Shown here in pieces: positions 23,188 to 34,689 of a DNA stretch of 64,000 nt. A program made the position numbers and the translations under genes. How positions within the stretch are numbered: the stretch's first letter is position 1; each line of letters opens with the position of its first letter. The DNA is from Caprella mutica. Its lineage: Eukaryota; Arthropoda; Malacostraca; Amphipoda; Caprellidae. Where the stretch lies: assembly GCA_947561585.1 (NCBI GenBank), contig CANNZV010002510.1, positions 1 through 64,000 on the forward strand, given 5' to 3'. The notes beneath the pieces were generated by a model. It was given only the letters and a program-made list of their open reading frames with translations. It did not search any database and was not told the origin of the DNA.

Positions 23188-24300
23188 TTTAGCATTAGTT
23201 ACCTTTAGCATTAGTTACCTTTAGCATTAGTTACCATTAGCATTAGTTACCATTAGCATTAGTTACCTTTAGTATTAGTTACCATTAGCATTAGTTACCA
23301 TTAGTATTAGTTACCATTAGTATTAGTTACCTTTAGCATTAGTTACCATTAGCATTAGTTACCATTAGTATTAGTTACCTTTAGCATTAGTTACCATTAG
23401 CATTAGTTACCATTAGCATTAGTTACCTTTAGCATTAGTTACCTTTAGCATTAGTTACCTTTAGCATTAGTTACCTTTAGCATTAGTTACCATTAGCATT
23501 AGTTACCATCAGCATTAGTTACCTTTAGCATTAGTTACCATTAGCATTAGTTACCATTAGCATTAGTTACCATTAGCATTAGTTACCATTAGCATTAGTT
23601 ACCATTAGCATTAGTTACCATTAGTATTAGTTACCATTAGCATTAGTTACCTTTAGCATTAGTTACCTTTAGCATTAGTTACCATTAGCATTAGTTACCT
23701 TTAGCATTAGTTACCTTTAGCATTAGTTACCTTTAGCATTAGTTACCTTTAGCATTAGTTACCATTATCATTAGTTACCATTAGCATTAGTTACCTTTAG
23801 CATTAGTTACCTTTAGCATTAGTTACCTTTAGCATTAGTTACCTTTAGCATTAGTTACCATTAGCATTAGTTACCATTAGCATTAGTTACCTTTAGCATT
23901 AGTTACCATTAGTATTAGTTACCATTAGCATTAGTTACCATTAGCATTAGTTACCTTTAGCATTAGTTACCTTTAGCATTAGTTACCTTTAGCATTAGTT
24001 ACCATTAGCATTAGTTACCATTAGCATTAGTTACCTTTAGCATTAGTTACCTTTAGCATTAGTAACCTTTAGCATTAGTTACCATTAGCATTAGTTACCT
24101 TTAGCATTAGTTACCTTTAGTATTAGTTACCTTTAGTATTAGTTATCATTAGTATTAGTTATCTTTAGCATTTGTTATTTTTAGCATTAGTTACCTTTAG
24201 TATTAGTTACCTTTAGTATTAGTTACCTTTAGTATTAGTTACCTTTAGCATTTGTTATTTTTAGCATTAGTTATCTTTAGCATTAGTTTTCTTCAGTATT
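23188..24300. repeat. Minisatellite, 16-bp unit (AGCATTAGTTACCTTT), copy A
   Basis: About 69 units, alternating ACCTTTAGC and ACCATTAGC types, decaying toward the right end (TTATTTTTAGC). It abuts the foldback element at 24302. Copy B (29686-30430) has 23 fewer units. Confidence 0.95.
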
Positions 24301-24301
24301 A

Positions 24302-24915
24302 GTCATGGACTGTCAGTTGGGCCCAAAACAATTGGGCTTCGCAACATCGACAATTGACTGGGCCCCAAGATAATTTGGTACTGAACAATTGCATGGGCAC
24401 AAGATAATTGTGCTCGGGCAATTGATCCCAGGATAATTGAGCCCATAAAATATATTGTTACAGCAAATACAATATAGAAGTGATAATTTGTTATTACAGC
24501 AACAATGATCTTCAATTAAGTTGAATAACTTAATTAATAATAAACGGACTCTATTTCTCAAATGGCCTTCCTATTCACGGAATACAACTTCATAAAAGCA
24601 TTGAGTAAAAGTTAAATATTATATATGCATTGTTTTTTTGTACAAAGGCAAAACCATAATTCTCCAAGTTGTAGACGAGTCCGTTTTTATCAGAGTGTAA
24701 GGTATCAACTTACTTGAAGACCATTGCTACTGTAATAACAAAGTAACATTTTTATACTGTGTCTGCTGTCACAATTTATTTTATGGGCTCAATTGTCTTG
24801 GGGCCCAATTATCCTTTCCTAATTGCCCGGGCACAATTGTCTTGGGGCCCAATTATATCTGTCCAATTATCTGGGTCCAATTGTATTGGGCCCAATTGTC
24901 GCTGTTCCAGCGTTA
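24302..24915. mobile_element. Foldback element with inverted CAATTG minisatellite ends, copy A
   Basis: Left arm: GGGCCCAAAACAATTGGGC and related words, then TTGAGCCCATAAAATATATT and TTGTTATTACAGCAACAATG. Right arm: the same words inverted (TATTTTATGGGCTCAATTGT, GGGGCCCAATTATC). The pairing continues inward (AACGGACTC / GAGTCCGTT), so nearly the whole 610 bp can fold on itself. Short open frames on both strands come from the array. Confidence 0.8.
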
Positions 24916-25121
24916 GTCACATTTATCATTTGTTACCATTATCCTTTATTAATATCAATATCAAGTAGTTGGTCTCCAAATCACTCGTTTAATAGCTCAT
25001 ATCTGGTCAGTTACTCCCTTGGCTTTCATTACCTATGGCTAGATACACAATAGGCCAAGTCGTAAATATCAGATGTCTGGGCAATAGTCTCGAATGTTCT
25101 CTGCAGAATAGCGAAAAAGAA

Positions 25122-25885
25122 TTATTGCTAGATATAACTTTAGGAATTATTGCTATAGAAATAACTTTAAGACTTATTGCTGTTGATATAACTTTAAGAC
25201 TTATTGCTGTTGATATAACTTTAAGACTTATTGCTGTAGATATAACTTTAAGACTTATTGCTATAAATATAACTTTAAGACTTATTGCTGTTGATATAAC
25301 TTTAAGACTTATTGCTGTAGAAATAACTTTAAGACTTATTGCTGTTGATATAACTTTAAGACTTATTGCTGTTGATATAACTTTAAGACTTATTGCTGTT
25401 GATATAACTTTAAGACTTATTGCTGTTGATATAACTTTAAGACTTATTGCTGTTGATATAACTTTAAGACTTTTTGCTGTAGATATAACTTTAAGACTTA
25501 TTGCTATAAATATAACTTTAAGACTTATTGCTGTTGATATAACTTTGAGACTTATTGCTGTAGAAATAACTTTAAGACTTATTGCTGTTGATATAACTTT
25601 AAGACTTATTGCTGTTGATATAACTTTAAGACTTTTTGCTGTAGATATAACTTTAAGACTTATTGCTATAAATATAACTTTAAGACTTATTGCTGTTGAT
25701 ATAACTTTAAGACTTATTGCTATAGATATAACTATAAGACTTATTGCTATAGATATAATTTTAAGACTTATTGCTATAGATATAACTATAAGACTTATTG
25801 CTATAGATATAATTTTAAGACTTATTGCTATAGATATAACTATAAGACTTATTGCTATAGATATAACTATAAAAATTATTGCTAG
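25122..25885. repeat. Minisatellite, 27-bp unit (ATAACTTTAAGACTTATTGC core), copy A
   Basis: About 28 units; subtypes differ in CTGTTGAT, CTGTAGAT, CTATAAAT and CTATAGAT. The order CTGTTGAT ... TTTTTGC ... CTATAAAT recurs, a sign of block duplication. The open frame (ITLRLIAVD repeats) starts at a non-repeated ATG but has no other support as a gene. Confidence 0.95.
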
Positions 25886-26323
25886 ATATTATTTTAAGAA
25901 TGCATTTCTAACATGTATTTAAATCTATTTTATAATATTGGAAAATCATATAGTTCATTTTTTATTTACTAAATTCATATTCTTATGCTTTTTAATTTAA
26001 ATTAATTCAACGAACAATTAAAACATCCAAGTTTCCTTTCTCTAATTCACCTATTTGATTTATTTATTTATATTTTCCTTACAACTTTTATTTCTATGAT
26101 ATTTTCATGCTTATACTTCATACATACATTTATATCTTATTATATAATTAATTTATATATATTTTTATACTTTATTCTTTAATTGTCTGTGAGCTTTTGC
26201 TAAGATACTAGAAAATTTGAAACAATAAAAAAACTATTCGTTCTCTTTACATCAGAATGTATTTATTTACACAACAATTTGAACAACCAAACAAAGAGTT
26301 TATGATAATAATAATAAGCTTAA

Positions 26324-26539
26324 ATGGATAAGAACACATCAAATGTATCTTATATAATACTTCTGAATCTCTTACTTTGTTTTAAATTGAGTAATACAAG
26401 CAACGTAAATAGTTCCAGAGAATTGGCTATAAAAGTAAATGAAATACTGGGAGTAATCTCCAAAGACTTTTTAAAAGATTTGCAAATTTTATCATCCAAA
26501 TCGAAAGAGAAAGATGATTATGAGGAATATGTTTATTAA
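26324..26539 (+). CDS. Small hypothetical ORF, copy A (71 codons)
   Basis: ATG to stop, 71 residues, not low complexity: a hydrophobic stretch near residues 9-20 (SYIILLNLLLCFKL) then a charged, lysine- and glutamate-rich tail. It could be read as a small secreted peptide, but the surrounding DNA is AT-rich, no promoter or splice context is visible, and the identity of its duplicate only reflects the segmental duplication. I do not recognise it; a chance frame is at least as likely. Confidence 0.15.
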   Translation: MDKNTSNVSYIILLNLLLCFKLSNTSNVNSSRELAIKVNEILGVISKDFLKDLQILSSKSKEKDDYEEYVY

Positions 26540-27623
26540 TTTTATGCTAACTATTTGTAATTATTTTGGTATTATGTTTCGTAAGCTTTTTATAGTGACA
26601 AATAGGTAGAGTATTTATCAACATCAGCAGTATAGAAAGGCTGTTAAATCTCTCTAATTGTGTGCAGTAAAATGTAGCAGATTAGTTCAGAGGCTCTTCA
26701 TTATTTTCTGACTATTTTTGTGGTGAATTGAATTGAAAGGAAATCCACAGGATTTGAAATCTAATCCGATTTTGTTGTGGCTCTACCGGTGATATTTGGC
26801 ATTTAGTTTGAAATACCTTTGGTATTAGCAATTCTGGGTAAAATACCTTTGGTATTAGTAACACTGGTGAGTACCTTTTAAACCTGTAACATCAAATACT
26901 GAATAAAATAATGAAAACATCAAAGTTTACTGAATGATTATATATAATATTTGCAAGTCATTCCTCGTTTCTCTTATATATTCCTAACTACAAAGTATGT
27001 CATTAAATGCAAGTCATGAAATGCATGTCATAAAATGCAAGTCATAAAATGCATTTCTTCAAGTCTGTATCATAATATAATTGGCTTAATTAGAAAGTGT
27101 AACATGACTCACAGGTATCACATTTAAATACCTGGAGAGCGTCATAAATGCATTAATGTTTTAATTGCCGCAATAACATATGTAATGCTTATTAAATGAG
27201 AACTGCTTGAGAATGTGATACAAATGTGATACGAGACCCAATGCAGGGATTATATTACGCACATATGCTTTAACTGAGAGTTATTGCACATATAAATTAG
27301 CAGGGAATATTATTTGTATAATTTACATTAATATCAATAATGTGTATATGAAACTAACGTATTCGTTTCATCAAAACTAACGGTGTTACATTTCGCTACA
27401 AAATATGCCACAGAGTCATATTATAATAATAGTTGTTAATTTAAACTTAAATTAATGATTTAATCTTAAATTAATAATTTACACTTTAATTAGTAATTAA
27501 AACTTTAATAAGCAATTAAAACTTTAATTGTAATCTGTGCTACATTACTAAGTCACTTCTTCAAAGAATACGAAATAAGATAGATGTAAAAAGTTACAGA
27601 ATATAGTAATAAGAATAATTTTC
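26540..27623. other. AT-rich sequence, no gene seen (copy A)
   Basis: Contains a small direct repeat (AAATACCTTTGGTATTAG at about 26811 and 26851) and AAATGCAAGTCAT words at 27005-27060. No gene is recognised. Confidence 0.5.
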
Positions 27624-28712
27624 GTATCACCCTGTACATCTGTACTATCACCCTGTATATCTTTAGTATCACCCTGTACATCTTTACTATGACCCTGTAC
27701 ATCTTTAGTATCACCCTGTACATCTTTACTATCACCCTGTACATCTGTACTATCACCCTGTATATCTTTACTATGACCCTGTACATCTTTAGTATCACCC
27801 TGTACATCTTTACTATCACCCTGTACATCTGTACTATCACCCTGTACATCTGTACTATCACCATGTACATCTTTACTATCACCCTGTACATCTGTACTAT
27901 CACCCTGTACATCTTTACTATCACCCTGTACATCTGTACTATCACCCTGTATATCTTTAGTATCACCCTGTACATCTTTACTATCACCCTGTACATCTTT
28001 ACTATCACCCTGTACATCTTTACTATCACCCTGTACATCTGTACTATCACCCTGTACATCTTTACTATCACCCTGTACATCTTTACTATCACCCTGTACA
28101 TCTTTACTATCACCCTGTACATCTTTACTATCACCCTGTACATCTGTACTATCACCCTGTACATCTTTACTATCACCCTGTACATCTGTACTATCACCCT
28201 GTACATCTGTACTATCACCCTGTACATCTTTACTATCACCCTGTACATCTGTACTATCACCCTGTACATCTTTACTATCACCCTGTACATCTGTACTATC
28301 ACCCTGTACATCTGTACTATCACCCTGTATATCTTTACTATCACCCTGTACATCTGTACTATCACCCTGTACATCTGTACTATCACCCTGTATATCTTTA
28401 GTATCACCCTGTACATCTTTACTATCACTCTGTAAATCTGTACTATCACCCTGTACATCTGTACTATCACCCTGTACATCTGCACTATCACTCTGAAAAT
28501 ATTTACTATGACCCTGTACATCTGTACTATCACCCTGTACATCTTTACTATCACCCTGTACATCTTAACTATCACCGTGTACATCTGTACTATCACCCTG
28601 TACATCTTTACTATCACCCTGTACATCTTAACTATCACCGTGTACATCTGTACTATCACCCTGTACATCTTAACTATCACCCTGTACATCTTTACTATCA
28701 CCCTGTATATTT
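27624..28712. repeat. Minisatellite, 21-bp unit, copy B
   Basis: About 52 units, equal in unit order to 21126-22212. Open frames over it are by-products. Confidence 0.95.
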
Positions 28713-28961
28713 TAATTCATTCTACCATAGGTCACCATTATTTCCGCTTTTATTTCTTATCTACATTTCTTATCTGTACCCCTTATCTCTTACCTTTATC
28801 TTTTATCGCTTGCAGATCAATACACTGAGTACACACATTCATGTTTACTCATTTTAGTACTAATGTACTTCTTAACATGAAGAAACATGCACCTATTTTA
28901 ATCTCAAACATGCACGTAGTAATATCACGTACATTTTTATTTCAATATTACTTCCTTTTTC

Positions 28962-29010
28962 TTATGTGATCGGAAATGTCGAACCGTTCAATGACTCGGA
29001 ACTTACCCTA
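28962..29010. mobile_element. MITE family 2, right-end fragment (copy B)
   Basis: Duplicate of 22464-22512. Confidence 0.7.
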
Positions 29011-29685
29011 TTACTTATTGTAATGCACCATGATTATTATCATAACTTTTGCTAATATATATAATATATTAATCCCTCATATATAATATCAGTGTTGTCA
29101 TCTATACGTATTGGAGAGATACTTGTTATCTTGTACGTTGTAAGAACATTAGTGTGCAAAAGTTATAAGTAATTACATACACAAATACTGGTAAAGGATA
29201 TATATTAAACTAATGAATGTATATAAAAATGATCTACTATATTTTTGATTGGAAAATATAGATTAAAAATCAAACAAGTACAAAATTATTTCCATTCGTA
29301 AATTGAAAGCTTTATGTAAAATAATTAATGAATAAAATATTTGTTTTCTAATTAAAACAAAAAAAAAAATAGCAAAATATACTAGAGTAATACTTTACTC
29401 GGTAAAAATTAAATATGCATATGACATTTTACTAAGTCTTTTATTTTCTAATATGTAAATACTCATTGGGGAAAAAACGTATATAAATTTACCGCAATAA
29501 TCTCACTATTATTTATAAAGGCTGTATTGTATTTATTTAAATAGTTAATATGTTTCCTCTTACGATAGAAAATAAAATGTTGTTTTTAGAAGCTGTATTT
29601 TTAAATAAGATAAAAGGCTCATATCCGCTGCTTCTCATGTATAATAAAAATAAAAACAACTTTTTATTGTAATGAAATACATGTA

Positions 29686-30430
29686 TTTAGCATTAGTTAC
29701 CATTAGCATTAGTTACCATTAGCATTAGTTACCATTAGCATTAGTTACCATTAGCATTAGTTACCTTTAGTATTAGTTACCATTAGCATTAGTTACCATT
29801 AGTATTAGTTACCATTAGTATTAGTTACCATTAGCATTAGTTACCATTAGCATTAGTTACCATTAGCATTAGTTACCATTAGCATTAGTTACCTTTAGCA
29901 TTAGTTACCATTAGCATTAGTTACCTTTAGCATTAGTTACCTTTAGCATTAGTTACCTTTAGCATTAGTTACCTTTAGCATTAGTTACCATTAGCATTAG
30001 TTACCATTAGCATTAGTTACCTTTAGCATTAGTTACCATTAGTATTAGTTACCATTAGCATTAGTTACCATTAGCATTAGTTACCTTTAGCATTAGTTAC
30101 CTTTAGCATTAGTTACCTTTAGCATTAGTTACCATTAGCATTAGTTACCATTAGCATTAGTTACCTTTAGCATTAGTTACCTTTAGCATTAGTAACCTTT
30201 AGCATTAGTTACCATTAGCATTAGTTACCTTTAGCATTAGTTACCTTTAGTATTAGTTACCTTTAGTATTAGTTATCATTAGTATTAGTTATCTTTAGCA
30301 TTTGTTATTTTTAGCATTAGTTACCTTTAGTATTAGTTACCTTTAGTATTAGTTACCTTTAGTATTAGTTACCTTTAGCATTTGTTATTTTTAGCATTAG
30401 TTATCTTTAGCATTAGTTTTCTTCAGTATT
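29686..30430. repeat. Minisatellite, 16-bp unit, copy B (contracted)
   Basis: About 46 units; 23 units shorter than copy A, with a different order of variants in its left part and the same order in its right part. Confidence 0.95.
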
Positions 30431-30431
30431 A

Positions 30432-31045
30432 GTCATGGACTGTCAGTTGGGCCCAAAACAATTGGGCTTCGCAACATCGACAATTGACTGGGCCCCAAGA
30501 TAATTTGGTACTGAACAATTGCATGGGCACAAGATAATTGTGCTCGGGCAATTGATCCCAGGATAATTGAGCCCATAAAATATATTGTTACAGCAAATAC
30601 AATATAGAAGTGATAATTTGTTATTACAGCAACAATGATCTTCAATTAAGTTGAATAACTTAATTAATAATAAACGGACTCTATTTCTCAAATGGCCTTC
30701 CTATTCACGGAATACAACTTCATAAAAGCATTGAGTAAAAGTTAAATATTATATATGCATTGTTTTTTTGTACAAAGGCAAAACCATAATTCTCCAAGTT
30801 GTAGACGAGTCCGTTTTTATCAGAGTGTAAGGTATCAACTTACTTGAAGACCATTGCTACTGTACTAACAAAGTAACATTTTTATACTGTGTCTGCTGTC
30901 ACAATTTATTTTATGGGCTCAATTGTCTTGGGGCCCAATTATCCTTTCCTAATTGCCCGGGCACAATTGTCTTGGGGCCCAATTATATCTGTCCAATTAT
31001 CTGGGTCCAATTGTATTGGGCCCAATTGTCGCTGTTCCAGCGTTA
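30432..31045. mobile_element. Foldback element with inverted minisatellite ends, copy B
   Basis: Duplicate of 24302-24915 with one visible difference (CTGTACTAAC for CTGTAATAAC). Confidence 0.8.
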
Positions 31046-31251
31046 GTCACATTTATCATTTGTTACCATTATCCTTTATTAATATCAATATCAAGTAGTT
31101 GGTCTCCAAATCACTCGTTTAATAGCTCATATCTGGTCAGTTACTCCCTTGGCTTTCATTACCTATGGCTAGATACACAATAGGCCAAGTCGTAAATATC
31201 AGATGTCTGGGCAATAGTCTCGAATGTTCTCTGCAGAATAGCGAAAAAGAA

Positions 31252-32015
31252 TTATTGCTAGATATAACTTTAGGAATTATTGCTATAGAAATAACTTTAA
31301 GACTTATTGCTGTTGATATAACTTTAAGACTTATTGCTGTTGATATAACTTTAAGACTTATTGCTGTAGATATAACTTTAAGACTTATTGCTATAAATAT
31401 AACTTTAAGACTTATTGCTGTTGATATAACTTTAAGACTTATTGCTGTAGAAATAACTTTAAGACTTATTGCTGTTGATATAACTTTAAGACTTATTGCT
31501 GTTGATATAACTTTAAGACTTATTGCTGTTGATATAACTTTAAGACTTATTGCTGTTGATATAACTTTAAGACTTATTGCTGTTGATATAACTTTAAGAC
31601 TTTTTGCTGTAGATATAACTTTAAGACTTATTGCTATAAATATAACTTTAAGACTTATTGCTGTTGATATAACTTTGAGACTTATTGCTGTAGAAATAAC
31701 TTTAAGACTTATTGCTGTTGATATAACTTTAAGACTTATTGCTGTTGATATAACTTTAAGACTTTTTGCTGTAGATATAACTTTAAGACTTATTGCTATA
31801 AATATAACTTTAAGACTTATTGCTGTTGATATAACTTTAAGACTTATTGCTATAGATATAACTATAAGACTTATTGCTATAGATATAATTTTAAGACTTA
31901 TTGCTATAGATATAACTATAAGACTTATTGCTATAGATATAATTTTAAGACTTATTGCTATAGATATAACTATAAGACTTATTGCTATAGATATAACTAT
32001 AAAAATTATTGCTAG
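31252..32015. repeat. Minisatellite, 27-bp unit, copy B
   Basis: Same length and unit order as 25122-25885. Confidence 0.95.
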
Positions 32016-32453
32016 ATATTATTTTAAGAATGCATTTCTAACATGTATTTAAATCTATTTTATAATATTGGAAAATCATATAGTTCATTTTTTATTTACT
32101 AAATTCATATTCTTATGCTTTTTAATTTAAATTAATTCAACGAACAATTAAAACATCCAAGTTTCCTTTCTCTAATTCACCTATTTGATTTATTTATTTA
32201 TATTTTCCTTACAACTTTTATTTCTATGATATTTTCATGCTTATACTTCATACATACATTTATATCTTATTATATAATTAATTTATATATATTTTTATAC
32301 TTTATTCTTTAATTGTCTGTGAGCTTTTGCTAAGATACTAGAAAATTTGAAACAATAAAAAAACTATTCGTTCTCTTTACATCAGAATGTATTTATTTAC
32401 ACAACAATTTGAACAACCAAACAAAGAGTTTATGATAATAATAATAAGCTTAA

Positions 32454-32669
32454 ATGGATAAGAACACATCAAATGTATCTTATATAATACTTCTGAATCT
32501 CTTACTTTGTTTTAAATTGAGTAATACAAGCAACGTAAATAGTTCCAGAGAATTGGCTATAAAAGTAAATGAAATACTGGGAGTAATCTCCAAAGACTTT
32601 TTAAAAGATTTGCAAATTTTATCATCCAAATCGAAAGAGAAAGATGATTATGAGGAATATGTTTATTAA
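32454..32669 (+). CDS. Small hypothetical ORF, copy B (71 codons)
   Basis: Identical to the frame at 26324-26539, with the same hydrophobic N-terminal stretch and charged tail. No independent support; see that entry for the reservations. Confidence 0.12.
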   Translation: MDKNTSNVSYIILLNLLLCFKLSNTSNVNSSRELAIKVNEILGVISKDFLKDLQILSSKSKEKDDYEEYVY

Positions 32670-33760
32670 TTTTATGCTAACTATTTGTAATTATTTTGGT
32701 ATTATGTTTCGTAAGCTTTTTATAGTGACAAATAGGTAGAGTATTTATCAACATCAGCAGTATAGAAAGGCTGTTAAATCTCTCTAATTGTGTGCAGTAA
32801 AATGTAGCAGATTAGTTCAGAGGCTCTTCATTATTTTCTGACTATTTTTGTGGTGAATTGAATTGAAAGGAAATCCACAGGATTTGAAATCTAATCCGAT
32901 TTTGTTGTGGCTCTACCGGTGATATTTGGCATTTAGTTTGAAATACCTTTGGTATTAGCAATTCTGGGTAAAATACCTTTGGTATTAGTAACACTGGTGA
33001 GTACCTTTTAAACCTGTAACATCAAATACTGAATAAAATAATGAAAACATCAAAGTTTACTGAATGATTATATATAATATTTGCAAGTCATTCCTCGTTT
33101 CTCTTATATATTCCTAACTACAAAGTATGTCATTAAATGCAAGTCATGAAATGCATGTCATAAAATGCAAGTCATAAAATGCATTTCTTCAAGTCTGTAT
33201 CATAATATAATTGGCTTAATTAGAAAGTGTAACATGACTCACAGGTATCACATTTAAATACCTGGAGAGCGTCATAAATGCATTAATATTTTATCTTCTA
33301 ATTACTGCAATAACATATGTAATGCTTATTAAATGAGAACTGCTTGAGAATGTGATACAAATGTGATACGAGACCCAATGCAGGGATTATATTACGCACA
33401 TATGCTTTAACTGAGAGTTATTGCACATATAAATTAGCAGGGAATATTATTTGTATAATTTACATTAATATCAATAATGTGTATATGAAACTAACGTATT
33501 CGTTTCATCAAAACTAACGGTGTTACATTTCGCTACAAAATATGCCACAGAGTCATATTATAATAATAGTTGTTAATTTAAACTTAAATTAATGATTTAA
33601 TCTTAAATTAATAATTTACACTTTAATTAGTAATTAAAACTTTAATAAGCAATTAAAACTTTAATTGTAATCTGTGCTACATTACTAAGTCACTTCTTCA
33701 AAGAATACGAAATAAGATAGATGTAAAAAGTTACAGAATATAGTAATAAGAATAATTTCG

Positions 33761-34689
33761 TACGCTATATTATTTTTTTGCATTCCTTGAAGCACTTTTC
33801 AGTTTCTATTTACTATCTTAACAAAGTCTGTGTTTCAATTTCCAATGAATTATTTCCCTCTAACTCGATATAGTTATCTCAATTCCTATCTTCAAGTCTT
33901 CAATAGGTTGGAATGGTGCCAGACAACAGGAATAGTCTAGAGCACCAATTCCAGCCACCCCAAATAACAAACTTATCCGCTAGGGGTCTCGTGCTGAAGT
34001 TAGAGGTGATTTCGATAGCCATTCGAAATGTCTCAGAGTGCTGGTGAATGGATTCGAATTCTATCAGAAATCCAATTGGAAAACAATGACAGTTTTTAAT
34101 AAATGTTTGCAATTGTAACGTTCCAAAATTTAAAAATGTTTTAGTTATCATTTTTCTTTATTAATTTAAGTCATGCGTGCAATCCACATAGTGAACTTTT
34201 TGGATCGAATTTTTCTTCAAAACAAATTTGAAAAGAGTTCCAAATAAAGAAAAAATTTAAAATTTAGTACACGTATTCAAGAATCTCAATTATCACTTCC
34301 ACCTAATTTTCATATCTGAAGGATCTACTGATTTTCAAACAATGACATACGGTTTTGAATTTGAATTAGGTAACATTGGTTTGTGATAACTACAGTCATT
34401 CACTTAGAGTAGTGCAATAAACTTCAGGTCATGACTGTACAGTAGGAAATTTCATGAATAACTTTGGAATAGAATTCGATATCCGGCCTATATGGAGTGT
34501 GACTGCGGGTTAAAAACAGAATACTGAGTGAGAGGGTAGGGGGTGACATCGGGGGGGGGGGGGGGGGTTGTCTTTCGGGGAGTGTCTAATAATGATAATA
34601 ATAGTATATTAATTAAATAATGATAATAATATATCAATTACTTTTACCCTAAAGCTCTTATTTTATCAAAAGCTTTATACACAAAGATT
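33761..34689. other. Unique sequence with a G homopolymer
   Basis: No gene is recognised. A run of about 17 G lies at 34551-34567. A minus-strand frame at 33900-34151 has no family resemblance that I can see. Confidence 0.5.

Larger units (their letters stand above)
21126..27623 (+). repeat. Segmental duplication, copy A
   Basis: From GTATCACCCTG inside the 21-bp array, the sequence is repeated at 27624 in the same orientation and directly adjacent. The offset is 6498 bp up to the 16-bp array and 6130 bp after it, because copy B has lost 368 bp (23 units) of that array. Outside the array I found only a few differences, for example at 23082 (G/T), 24735 (A/C) and a small replacement at 27169-27177. 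This means a recent event, or two haplotypes joined in assembly. Confidence 0.95.
27624..33760 (+). repeat. Segmental duplication, copy B
   Basis: Direct second copy of 21126-27623. The left junction joins ...AATAATTTTC to the middle of the 21-bp array; the right end stops at ...AATAATTTCG (33760), after which sequence is unique. Contents in order: 21-bp array (27624-28712), MITE-2 right end, 16-bp array, foldback element, 27-bp array, small frame, AT-rich tail. Confidence 0.95.

Noticed and set aside
25035..25922. 295-codon frame starting with a non-repeated N-terminus (and its duplicate at 31165-32052)
   Set aside because: The unique start makes it more gene-like than the rest, but 90 percent of it is the 27-bp array and no other signal supports it.
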